Shown here: piece by piece, positions 5,683 through 13,313 of the stretch
Numbering within the stretch: position 1 is the stretch's first letter
Layout of the letters: each line of letters opens with the position of its first letter
Source: DASZZX01 sp036260415
Lineage (GTDB): Bacteria > Actinomycetota > Nitriliruptoria > Nitriliruptorales > JAHWKO01
Length of the DNA: 19,641 nt
Direction: 5' to 3'
NCBI GenBank assembly: GCA_036260415.1
Contig: DASZZX010000299.1
Location: 1 to 19,641 of the forward strand
The notes under the pieces: model-generated
Database searches by the model: none
What the model was told of the DNA's origin: nothing
What the model saw: only the letters and a program-made list of their open reading frames with translations
Position numbers and translations under genes: made by a program

Positions 5683-8208
5683 ATGCTGCACGTCACCTGG
5701 CAGCGTGTCCGGCGCGAGCTCGGACGCCTCGTCGTGTCGTCGATCGCCGTCGCACTCGGCGTGACGTTCCTGGTGGCTGCCCTGGTCCTCAACGAGTCGA
5801 CCCGGACCGCGATCGAGCACAGCTACCGGCAGGCGTACGCCGACGGTGACGTCTACGTCAGGGCCGTCGACGGTTTCAGACGAGGGCCCGTCCAACCGCT
5901 CGCTCCGGTCCCCGGCGAGCTCGCCGACGCCATCGAGAGGATCCCGGGCGTGGAGTCTGTGGAGCAGCGCTACCGCAGCCCCGCCCAGATCCTGCCGCTG
6001 GGACCTCGGAGAGGAGACGTCGGCGGGGAGGCCGGCGTCGCGATCGCCGTGCCCGAGGACGTGGCCGACGCACCCATCGACGTGCGAGCGGGCCGCCTGC
6101 CAGCACGGTCGGGTGAGGTCGCCGTCGACGCGGCGCTCGCCGACCAGCTCGGTCTGACGGTCGGTGATCGCCTCTCCGTCCTGCTGCCGCAGGGCCCGAT
6201 CGAGGCGCGGCTGGTCGGGACCGTGGGGTTCGGATCCCTCGACGGGCTCGCAGGTGGCGCGCGGGTGGTCCTGCCGCGGGACGCCGCCGTCGATCTGTTG
6301 GGGGGCGAGGGACCGCACGAGCTGGCGGTGACGGCCGCCGCGGGGGTGGAGCCGGTCGTGCTGCGCGAACGGCTCGTCCACGAGGTCGACGGCACGGCAG
6401 CCCGGACAGCGGCACAGGCCGCAGCTTCCGACGCGGCCACGAGCGCCACCTCCACCGCGGTTGCCGGCTACCTCCTCGGCGGCGTGGCTGCCGTCGGCCT
6501 GCTCGTCGGCGGGTTCCTGGTCGCCAACACGCTGCGCATGCTCGTGACCCAGCGGGCGCGGGAGCTGGCACTCCTCCGCGCGGTCGGTGCCAGCCGCCGA
6601 CAGGTCGCGACGTCGGTGCTGCTCGAAGCCGGCGCGACCGGCTTCGCCGGGGCGCTGATCGGCACGGTGACGGGGTCGGTCGCCGGCGTCGGGATGGTCG
6701 CCGTGTCCGACGGGCTGCTGCCCGGTCTGCCGCCGACCTCGGCCACGCTCACCCTCCTGCCGGTGACGGTGGGAGTGGTGGTCGGTACGGGCACCGCCCT
6801 GCTGTCCAGCCGCGGAGCGATCCGTCGGGCCTCGGCTCTGCCCCCCGTGGCGGCGATGCGGGTGGTGGCGCTCGACGAACCCCGTCCCCGACGGCTGCGG
6901 CTCGCTGCCGGTGCAGCTGCGCTGCTGCTCGGCGCAGCGGTCGCCGTGTTCGGTGGTGGAGCCGGCACCTTTGTGGTCGCCGGAGGGACGGCCCTCGCGA
7001 TCGTCGGCATCGGCGTGCTGTTCCCGGCCGTCAGCGGACCGGTGGTCGCCGTGCTGAGCGGTCCTCTGCGGCACCTGGGCCCCACCGCGCTCCTGGCGCG
7101 CCAGCAGGCCGTCGCCGCGCCGCGGCGCACCGGCGCGACGGCGGCCGCGATGGCTGTCGCCCTGGCGCTGATCACCTTCCTGCTGACCTTCGGGGAGTCA
7201 CTCGGCGCCGCGTCCCCCGCGGTGGTGACCGGACGCCAACACGCCGAGCTGGTGGTCCGCAGCGACGCCCCGTGGGGTCTCCAGGCCTACCTCGAGGAGG
7301 TGGCCGCCGACCTCGAGCAGCGACCCGAGGTCGCGGTGGCCGAGGCGATCGCCTACGGGGAGTTCGCCGTGAGCGCCGGGCGAGGCGAGCCGTTGCACGA
7401 CGCCACTTACTACGCCGCCGACCCGACCACGCTGCCCGCGCTGTTCGACGTGCAGGTCGAACGGGGCGACCTCGCCGCCACCGCCTCCGGCGCGATCGCC
7501 GTCCGCGGCCGCGTCGCGGAGGCCAACGGCTGGGCGGTGGGCGACCCGGTCGCGATCCGGTTCCCCGATGGGACGACCCGACACCTGCCGATCGCAGCGA
7601 CCTTCAGCGGATCGGTGACGACCGACTGGATCCTGTCGCACGCTGCCGCGCACGGGCACCTCGACGCCGCGGGGCGGGAGACGTTCGTGCGCCTCGCCGA
7701 CGGCGTGTCCGTCGAGGAGGCCCGCTCGGCGATCGCCGCTGTCACCGACGGCCATCCCGCGCTGAGCGTCCTGGATCGTGCAGCGCAGGAACAGCAGATG
7801 GCCGACGCCAACCGCTCCGGCATCGGGTTGGTCACCACCCTGCTGTCCCTGTCCGTCGTGATCGGCGGTCTCGGCGTGTTGAACACGCTGAACCTCGCGG
7901 TGACCGAACGGATCCGCGAACTCGGACTGCTCCGCGCGGTCGGCGGTACGCGCCGTCAGGTGCGCGCGATCGTGCGCTGGGAGGCGGTGCTGATCTCGCT
8001 CATCGGCTCGGCGTGCGGGGTCCTGTGCGGGGTGGGGTTGGCTTGGGTCACGACGCGTGCGTTCCCCGACGTGCCCATGCCCTTCGACCTGCCTGCAGGC
8101 GCGATCGGTCTGGCTGTCCTGGCGACCGTCGTCCTGGGTGTGTTCGCGGCTGCCCTGCCGGCGCGTCGCGCCGCCCGTCTCGACGTCCTGACGGCCATCC
8201 GGACCTGA
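5683..8208 (+). CDS. Large FtsX-like ABC transporter permease
   Basis: The 841-residue permease contains two FtsX/MacB modules. The first has a membrane helix near residues 16-38, an extracytoplasmic domain of about 220 residues and then a helix bundle. That bundle carries RARELALLRAVGASRRQV (about 291-308), the cytoplasmic loop that contacts the ATPase. The second module repeats this plan, with RIRELGLLRAVGGTRRQV near 744-761 and a final helix pair ending RRAARLDVLTAIRT. Two modules in one chain suggest a single polypeptide can serve both ATPase subunits. GGGAGG precedes the ATG. It lies three bases after the ATPase gene. Function is probably export or extraction of a hydrophobic or peptide substrate at the membrane under two-component control. 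No frameshift or missing segment is seen. Confidence 0.93.
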   Translation: MLHVTWQRVRRELGRLVVSSIAVALGVTFLVAALVLNESTRTAIEHSYRQAYADGDVYVRAVDGFRRGPVQPLAPVPGELADAIERIPGVESVEQRYRSPAQILPLGPRRGDVGGEAGVAIAVPEDVADAPIDVRAGRLPARSGEVAVDAALADQLGLTVGDRLSVLLPQGPIEARLVGTVGFGSLDGLAGGARVVLPRDAAVDLLGGEGPHELAVTAAAGVEPVVLRERLVHEVDGTAARTAAQAAASDAATSATSTAVAGYLLGGVAAVGLLVGGFLVANTLRMLVTQRARELALLRAVGASRRQVATSVLLEAGATGFAGALIGTVTGSVAGVGMVAVSDGLLPGLPPTSATLTLLPVTVGVVVGTGTALLSSRGAIRRASALPPVAAMRVVALDEPRPRRLRLAAGAAALLLGAAVAVFGGGAGTFVVAGGTALAIVGIGVLFPAVSGPVVAVLSGPLRHLGPTALLARQQAVAAPRRTGATAAAMAVALALITFLLTFGESLGAASPAVVTGRQHAELVVRSDAPWGLQAYLEEVAADLEQRPEVAVAEAIAYGEFAVSAGRGEPLHDATYYAADPTTLPALFDVQVERGDLAATASGAIAVRGRVAEANGWAVGDPVAIRFPDGTTRHLPIAATFSGSVTTDWILSHAAAHGHLDAAGRETFVRLADGVSVEEARSAIAAVTDGHPALSVLDRAAQEQQMADANRSGIGLVTTLLSLSVVIGGLGVLNTLNLAVTERIRELGLLRAVGGTRRQVRAIVRWEAVLISLIGSACGVLCGVGLAWVTTRAFPDVPMPFDLPAGAIGLAVLATVVLGVFAAALPARRAARLDVLTAIRT

Positions 8209-8266
8209 TCCTGTCGGCGCCGCTGGTCCCGTCCACCGAGCCCGCTGAACGCCTCGATGCAGCAGA

Positions 8267-8287
8267 GGTAGCTGGCCGTCAGCTGCT
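8267..8287. terminator. Weak hairpin in the convergent permease/RnfD-like gap
   Basis: The arms GGTAGCTG (8267-8274) and CAGCTGCT (8280-8287) pair over a GCCGT loop, with two G-T wobbles. The hairpin sits in the 197-bp gap between convergent genes, where a terminator is expected, but it has no T tract and the stem is modest. The rest of 8209-8405 holds no gene I can support. Confidence 0.25.
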
Positions 8288-8405
8288 GTGCGTCCAGCAC
8301 GGTGCGTCGCCGCAGCTTGCAGAGGACGCTGACGGCCCGGCCGATGCTGCGCCCGCGCTGGACACCTCGCGTGACTCGATCGAGCTGCACGGACGCGGCC
8401 TGCGC

Positions 8406-9545
8406 CTACTGGGGGTTGGGGTCGCCCGACAGACCGCGCTCGATCAGGATGAGGTGCTCGTCGTCCGCCAGGCTCAGGGTGTCCAGCGGGGCAGCGACGG
8501 CGATGATCATGGCGGCGACCACCGCGGGGCGGCGGACGGTGGAGGCGATTCGACCCAACACCGCTCGGGGATCGGCGCTCACCGGCACACCCGGCCTGGC
8601 GTGCTCCGCACGGCCGGCGGCACGGTCGATCAGTGCCGCCAGGGCGCAGGTGACCGTCAGACTGGACAGGATCGCCAGCTTGACCCCGAACTCCGTCGAC
8701 TGCGGGTACACCAGCGCGGCGGCCAGCAGCGCAGTGAGCACACCGAACGCGAGGCGTCCGCGTGGCGTCCTGGGCGCCGTGGCGGGGTCGGACATCATGA
8801 AGAAGACGAAGATCAGCACCTCCGGGGACAACACCACGTTGACCCAGTAGAACGCCCCCGCGACCGGGACCGGGTGCCAGATGGCCCAGAAGCTCCGTCC
8901 CGCAGCCGCGAACACGCCGATCGACACCGCGAACGTGGCGGTGAACGCGGCGGCCATCGCCGCCATCCTCACCCGGCGCAGGATCCACACCGCCCCGGCG
9001 ACGATGACCACGAGCGCGGCACCGACCGGCAGGCCCAACGGGCCCCACCACAGGTACTGGGGGAACACCCCTGCCGGGCCGACCACGAGCAGGACCCACA
9101 CCAGCCCCACGTTGGACGGGTTGAACACGTGCCGACCAGCGGGGCGGATCAGGTACTTGGACGCCATGCCCAGCACGACGGCAGCGATGAAGTAGCCGAT
9201 CCCGTTGAGGCTCCACCAGTCGCCGTGCTCGGTCCCGGTGGCCCGCAGCAGCAGCGCGACGCTGTTGCCGGTGAGCATGGCGCTGGCCGGCCACAACACC
9301 ACCCCGTCCCGGCGCAACGTCACCGCGAGTTCGATCGCGGCCGCCGTGGCGATCGAGACCAGGATCTGAGCGACCGACAGCTTGAAGTCCAGCACGGTCT
9401 GCCCCAGCACCTGCACCGTCAGCAGCACGATCGCCAGGTGCAGACGCGGGTCGCGCCGGGTGGGCAGGATGACCGGGATGCGGCGTCCGCCGACCGACAG
9501 ATGCGGTCGGTCAGCGAGCGCGGTCGTGGGAGCGGGGACGCTCAC
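8406..9545 (-). CDS. RnfD/NqrB/UnbU-family membrane electron-transfer subunit
   Basis: This 379-residue polytopic protein has about ten membrane segments. It matches the NQR2/RnfD/RnfE family, closest in feel to the UnbU proteins found beside enediyne clusters and in many environmental bacteria. Diagnostic stretches are GRHVFNPSNVGLV (137-149), the WWGPLG loop near 166-171 and the SDPATAPRTPRGR loop (252-264), equivalent to the RnfD motif MATDPVTSP. In RnfD and NqrB an FMN is attached to Thr of an SGAT motif; I find no SGAT here, so covalent flavin is doubtful. A last helix (341-353) precedes a short polar tail. The start is a GTG ten bases after the DM13 gene, with GATGAGG upstream. It is the third gene of a minus-strand operon. 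Other Rnf subunits are absent. Confidence 0.85.
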   Translation of the reverse strand: MSVPAPTTALADRPHLSVGGRRIPVILPTRRDPRLHLAIVLLTVQVLGQTVLDFKLSVAQILVSIATAAAIELAVTLRRDGVVLWPASAMLTGNSVALLLRATGTEHGDWWSLNGIGYFIAAVVLGMASKYLIRPAGRHVFNPSNVGLVWVLLVVGPAGVFPQYLWWGPLGLPVGAALVVIVAGAVWILRRVRMAAMAAAFTATFAVSIGVFAAAGRSFWAIWHPVPVAGAFYWVNVVLSPEVLIFVFFMMSDPATAPRTPRGRLAFGVLTALLAAALVYPQSTEFGVKLAILSSLTVTCALAALIDRAAGRAEHARPGVPVSADPRAVLGRIASTVRRPAVVAAMIIAVAAPLDTLSLADDEHLILIERGLSGDPNPQ

Positions 9546-9555
9546 CGGCGGGCCC

Positions 9556-10437
9556 TCATCCGGCTGGCGGGGCGAGGCTGGCCGCGGCGTACGCGCTGGT
9601 GATCGGAGGGCACCAGATGACGACGGAACGGTACGCGGCCGGGTCGATCTCGGGGGGGACCGGGAAGTTCATCGAACCTGCGGTGGCATCCAGCACGGCC
9701 ACGAGCGCAGCATCGGCCGCGAGGTAGTCCTGGGTGGTCTTGGGTGCGGCCAGCGGGCTCAGACGGATCTCGAGGTCGACGTTGGGGGTCACGAAGAACT
9801 CCTCCAGGCGCAGCGCGCTGCTGCCATCGGCCAGTCGGTAGATGGTCACCTGACCGCGTCCCGTCTGGTCGACGTCGTAGAAGGTGCCGGTCGAGGCCGC
9901 CACCGTCTGTGGCTCGTGCATCGCCGGCAGGGGCGGCTCGACCAGCGGCACGTCGATCTGCTGCTCGACCACCAGGCTCCAGGGTCCGTCGGCTTCGATG
10001 GTCAGCTGCGCCGTGCCGGTGCGGGTCGCGTAGCCGACCGTCTCGTCGGAGCACGTCGCCTCGATCAGCGGGTCCTCCTCGTGGGGGAAGGTCACCGCCA
10101 TGTCGCCCGACCGGCAGCTGCCACGAACCCGCCACTGCAACGCCCCGTCATCGATCACGACCCGGTGGTCGGCCGGCCCGGCACCCTCGAAGGTTCCCAG
10201 TTCCTGCCACCACGGCGCCGACCGCACCCGCGTGGCCGTCGGCGTCGTCGACGGGCTGCCCCCGCCGACCCTGGCCACCGCCGGGGCCCGCGCGTCGGGC
10301 GGGGCCGTTCCCTGCAGGCGGCTGCGGATCCCGAGGACGTCACCGCCGTAGGCCGCGCTGGCCGCCAACGCCACCAAGCCCGCCACGGTGGCCACCTTTC
10401 GCAGGCGAGCGCGGACGCGGCCGTCGTCGGCCCCCAC
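9556..10437 (-). CDS. Membrane-anchored DM13-domain protein
   Basis: The 293-residue protein has an N-terminal membrane anchor or signal helix (about 14-30) after a basic stretch, then a Pro/Thr-rich linker (about 43-75). A middle domain (about 80-165) contains C108 and C129. The C-terminal DM13 domain (about 178-288) shows TGTFYDVDQTGRGQVTIYRL, LRLEEFFVTPNVDLEIRLSP and YRSVVIWCPPI with C276. That last Cys is the near-invariant residue of DM13, a beta-sandwich domain proposed to act in redox or electron transfer. The protein probably faces outside the cytoplasm, tethered to the membrane. The start is a GTG three bases after the CcdA-like stop, and ten bases separate its stop from the RnfD-like gene. 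The DM13 call is strong; the middle domain is unassigned. Confidence 0.85.
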   Translation of the reverse strand: MGADDGRVRARLRKVATVAGLVALAASAAYGGDVLGIRSRLQGTAPPDARAPAVARVGGGSPSTTPTATRVRSAPWWQELGTFEGAGPADHRVVIDDGALQWRVRGSCRSGDMAVTFPHEEDPLIEATCSDETVGYATRTGTAQLTIEADGPWSLVVEQQIDVPLVEPPLPAMHEPQTVAASTGTFYDVDQTGRGQVTIYRLADGSSALRLEEFFVTPNVDLEIRLSPLAAPKTTQDYLAADAALVAVLDATAGSMNFPVPPEIDPAAYRSVVIWCPPITSAYAAASLAPPAG

Positions 10438-10440
10438 CGG

Positions 10441-11415
10441 TCACTGCCACGGCATGGTCGGGAACCACCCGTAGCCGAACAGTGCCGGCACCCGTACGAC
10501 CCAGTAGACGAACGTGAAGGCCCCCGCCACCAGCAACCCCGCACCGGTCAGCCGCGCTGCCCGCTGCGGTTGCTGGCCCAGCCACCGCACCAACCGACCT
10601 CGGCCGGCCACCACGAGCACGACGAACACGGCCGCCAGCACCACCACGTTGCCCACCGACTGCAACGCGAACACCCCCGCCCCGTAGAGAGGGTCGCCGT
10701 GGTCGGCGGCGTAGCGGAACAGCTTGAAGAACAGACCGAACGGACGACCCACCAGGAAGGCACCGATCAGCGCCCCCAGCACGACGGCGTCCACGGGCCG
10801 GAACCGTCGCCGCAGCCCCGCCAGCGGATCGGCCACCACGCCCACCGCGGCCAGGCCCAACCAGGTGAGCACCGCCCCGATGATCCCGAACACCACCGTG
10901 GACTGCACCAGCCGCACCGGCATCCCCGCGGTGGTCGTCGCCGTGGACAGCTGGGGCAGTCGGTCGCCCAGCAGCACCCCGACGGCTCCGTACGTGGCCG
11001 ACACCGCCAGCATCCCCACCGCCAGCCACCCCAAGGGACGCAGCAGCACCAGCATCCGTCGGCCGGCCGAACGTTCCTGGCCCACCATCGGCGCGACCGC
11101 AGCGAACGCGGCGATGTTGCAGGCCGTGAACGTGCCCGCCATCCCCGACACGAACGCGAACAGCGCCGCCGCCCCCGAGCCCGCGATCACCGAGCCGGCC
11201 GCGTCATAGCCCAACAGCGTGTCCGCGACGGTGCCGCCGATGGTCTGGTCCACGAACTCGAAGGACCACAGCACGGCGACGGCAACGCCGACCAGCAGGC
11301 TGCCGACCACGACCCACCGTCGGCTCGCCGTGGCCAGCACGGTTCCCGTCACCTCGGCGGTGCCGAGGCCCGTGGCGCTCAGGCGCTCTCCGGGCACGGC
11401 GCGGCTCGTCCCCAT
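10441..11415 (-). CDS. Polytopic membrane protein related to CcdA/DsbD
   Basis: This 324-residue protein has about eight membrane segments. The start is ATG 11415, after a strong GGAGGAGG; the open frame continues upstream only as Arg/Cys-rich nonsense. The pattern FVSGMAGTFTACNIAAFAAVAPM (about 88-110) and the second-half segment GALIGAFLVGRPFGLFFKLF (214-233) resemble the two halves of CcdA/DsbD-type proteins, which carry electrons across the membrane through a Cys pair. Here only one Cys, C99, is present, and the second-half site has none. Classical dithiol exchange therefore looks impossible. The C-terminus (YGWFPTMPW) follows a last helix near 290-306. It is the first gene of the operon with the DM13 and RnfD-like genes, which supports a role in membrane redox. 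Family assignment is moderate. Confidence 0.6.
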   Translation of the reverse strand: MGTSRAVPGERLSATGLGTAEVTGTVLATASRRWVVVGSLLVGVAVAVLWSFEFVDQTIGGTVADTLLGYDAAGSVIAGSGAAALFAFVSGMAGTFTACNIAAFAAVAPMVGQERSAGRRMLVLLRPLGWLAVGMLAVSATYGAVGVLLGDRLPQLSTATTTAGMPVRLVQSTVVFGIIGAVLTWLGLAAVGVVADPLAGLRRRFRPVDAVVLGALIGAFLVGRPFGLFFKLFRYAADHGDPLYGAGVFALQSVGNVVVLAAVFVVLVVAGRGRLVRWLGQQPQRAARLTGAGLLVAGAFTFVYWVVRVPALFGYGWFPTMPWQ

Positions 11416-11465
11416 CGTTCCTCCTCCGCGGCTGCTGCACAGAGGTACCGCAGCAGTGCCCCGCC

Positions 11466-11488
11466 GGTAAGTGCGTGCGGCACCTACC
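11466..11488. repeat. Inverted repeat upstream of the CcdA-like/DM13/RnfD-like operon
   Basis: GGTAAGTGC (11466-11474) and GCACCTACC (11480-11488) form a nine-base stem with one G-T wobble over a five-base loop. It lies 51-73 bases upstream of ATG 11415. It could be an operator for a dimeric regulator, a leader hairpin or the terminator of something else. No clear TANNNT -10 is seen on the minus strand in this 200-bp gap. Confidence 0.4.
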
Positions 11489-11615
11489 TGCCGGCGCCCC
11501 CCTTTGCAGCTGCCATGCCACCCGCACGCCCGTGCCCGACGTCGACCCCAGCCCGCCCGGCAACACCTCCGCCTCCCCGTGCCCCTCGCGGCGGAGGCAA
11601 GCGTCAGGAGGCAGC

Positions 11616-12266
<651 letters not shown>

Positions 12267-12275
12267 GACCCAGCT

Positions 12276-12303
12276 CCACGCGCGTGGCACCGCCGCCGGT
12301 GCC
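12276..12303. promoter_or_regulatory. Palindrome and hairpin at the start of the NADP oxidoreductase gene
   Basis: CCACGCGCGTGG (12276-12287) is a perfect 12-bp palindrome that overlaps the GGAG ribosome binding site of the minus-strand gene. Directly beside it GGCACCG (12286-12292) and CGGTGCC (12297-12303) form a seven-base hairpin. Either could limit translation or bind a regulator. The two structures share bases 12286-12287 and might compete. Confidence 0.35.
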
Positions 12304-12463
12304 CTGGTGCGCAGGCTACGCGCCGCCTCCCGCCGGCGTTCTCCGGACCGAGCGCGCGCGCACGCCGGGGATGTCGGGTCCGGGCGCGGGCATCGAGGGT
12401 CGGACGTGCGGTCTCCCGTCCAGGATCGCCTGTGCGCTCCGTGCACGGTTCCCAAGTGAAAAC

Positions 12464-12479
12464 TTGTAAATCAATACAA
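12464..12479. promoter_or_regulatory. Candidate FruR operator
   Basis: TTGTA (12464-12468) and TACAA (12475-12479) form an inverted repeat with a six-base spacer that covers the -35 element and part of the spacer. A second small inverted repeat, AAGT/ACTT around GAAA, adjoins it just upstream. DeoR-family repressors such as FruR bind AT-rich repeats over their own promoter, so self-repression relieved by fructose 1-phosphate is the likely control. Confidence 0.5.
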
Positions 12480-12492
12480 ACACAGATATAAA
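12464..12492 (+). promoter_or_regulatory. Promoter of the fructose PTS operon
   Basis: TTGTAA (12464-12469) and TATAAA (12487-12492) are spaced by exactly 17 bases, close to the primary-sigma consensus. They sit in a sharply AT-rich island (about 12452-12500) that stands out from the GC-rich surroundings. Transcription should begin near 12498-12500, giving a leader of about 50 bases before fruR. Confidence 0.7.
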
Positions 12493-12499
12493 CAGAATT

Positions 12500-12539
12500 G
12501 AACGGACACCGCGGATGCGGAACGGACCCCGCGGATCCG
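12500..12539 (+). repeat. Tandem duplication of a 20-bp unit in the fruR leader
   Basis: Two directly adjacent 20-base units (12500-12519 and 12520-12539) differ at only two positions. The unit begins GAACGGAC and ends CGGAT plus a variable base, then CG. It lies between the predicted transcription start and the fruR start codon, directly before the ribosome binding site region. It could be a recent duplication or a leader control element. Confidence 0.7.
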
Positions 12540-12551
12540 GGAAGGGCGGAC

Positions 12552-13313
12552 GTGTACGCGGAGGAGCGACGCGCGGTGATCGCGGACGAGGCTCGCCAGC
12601 ATGGGCGGGTCGAGGTCGCCCGGTTGGCCGAGACGTTCGACGTCACACCCGAGACGGTCCGTCGCGACCTCACCGACCTCCAACGGCGGGGGGTGCTGCG
12701 CCGCGTGCACGGCGGGGCCATCCCCGTGGAGCGGCTGCGGTCGGAGCCTGCCGTCGCGGAGCGCGCCCAGCTGATGGGGGAGCAGAAGGGTCGCATCGCC
12801 CGCGCAGCTCTCGCCCACCTGCCACGAGACGGGTCGGTGCTGCTCGATGCGGGCACCACGACCGGGGCACTGGCGGACGTCCTGCCGGCCGACCGGCCGC
12901 TGACCGTCGTGACCAACGCGCTCCCGATCGCGCTCACGCTGTCCACCCGCCCCGCGTTGACCCTGCTGCTGGTCGGCGGCCGCGTGCGGGCGCGCACGCT
13001 CGCGAACGTGGACGACTGGGCGCTGCGTGCGCTCCACGAGCTGTCCGTGGACGTGGCCTTCGTCGCCACCAACGGACTCACCGTCGAGCGTGGCCTGACG
13101 ACGCCCGACCCCGCGGAGGCGGCGGTCAAGCGCGCCATGGTGCGGGCAGGGCGGCAGGTCATCGTGCTGGCCGACCACACCAAGGTGGGCCAGGACCACT
13201 TCGTGCGCTTCGCCGAACTCCGCGACGTGGACGTCCTGGTGACCGACGACGGCATCGATGAGGCCGACGCCGACGCGATCACGGCAGCCGGCGTGGAGGT
13301 GGTGCGGGCGTGA
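12552..13313 (+). CDS. fruR: DeoR-family transcriptional repressor of fructose PTS genes
   Basis: This 253-residue regulator has an N-terminal DeoR winged helix (YAEERRAVIADEARQHGRVE, then VTPETVRRDLTDLQRRGVLR, about 1-53). The sugar-phosphate-binding domain shows DAGTTTGA (99-106), VGGRVRARTL, FVATNGLTVERGLTTPD (170-186), EAAVKRAM and DHTK (208-211). I chose GTG 12552 because family members begin with Y/xAEER and GAAGGG lies five bases upstream. A TTG at 12498 is in frame but would translate the tandem repeat. Its TGA overlaps the GTG of fruK (GTGA), so it heads the operon and probably represses it. The likely inducer is fructose 1-phosphate. FruR identity rests on context plus family. Confidence 0.9.
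   Translation: MYAEERRAVIADEARQHGRVEVARLAETFDVTPETVRRDLTDLQRRGVLRRVHGGAIPVERLRSEPAVAERAQLMGEQKGRIARAALAHLPRDGSVLLDAGTTTGALADVLPADRPLTVVTNALPIALTLSTRPALTLLLVGGRVRARTLANVDDWALRALHELSVDVAFVATNGLTVERGLTTPDPAEAAVKRAMVRAGRQVIVLADHTKVGQDHFVRFAELRDVDVLVTDDGIDEADADAITAAGVEVVRA

Noticed and set aside
7956..8390. Minus-strand frame covering the permease end and the following gap
   Set aside because: Part of it (around 8260-8330) looks slightly protein-like, but no family fits and most of it is antisense to the permease, so it is left as non-coding.
8406..9545. Interpretation of the RnfD-like gene as part of an enediyne biosynthetic cluster
   Set aside because: UnbU-like proteins occur in such clusters, but no polyketide synthase or other enediyne gene is present in the window.
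7272..9602. Plus-strand open frame of 776 residues
   Set aside because: It runs out of frame through the permease and antisense through the RnfD-like gene, with no motif.
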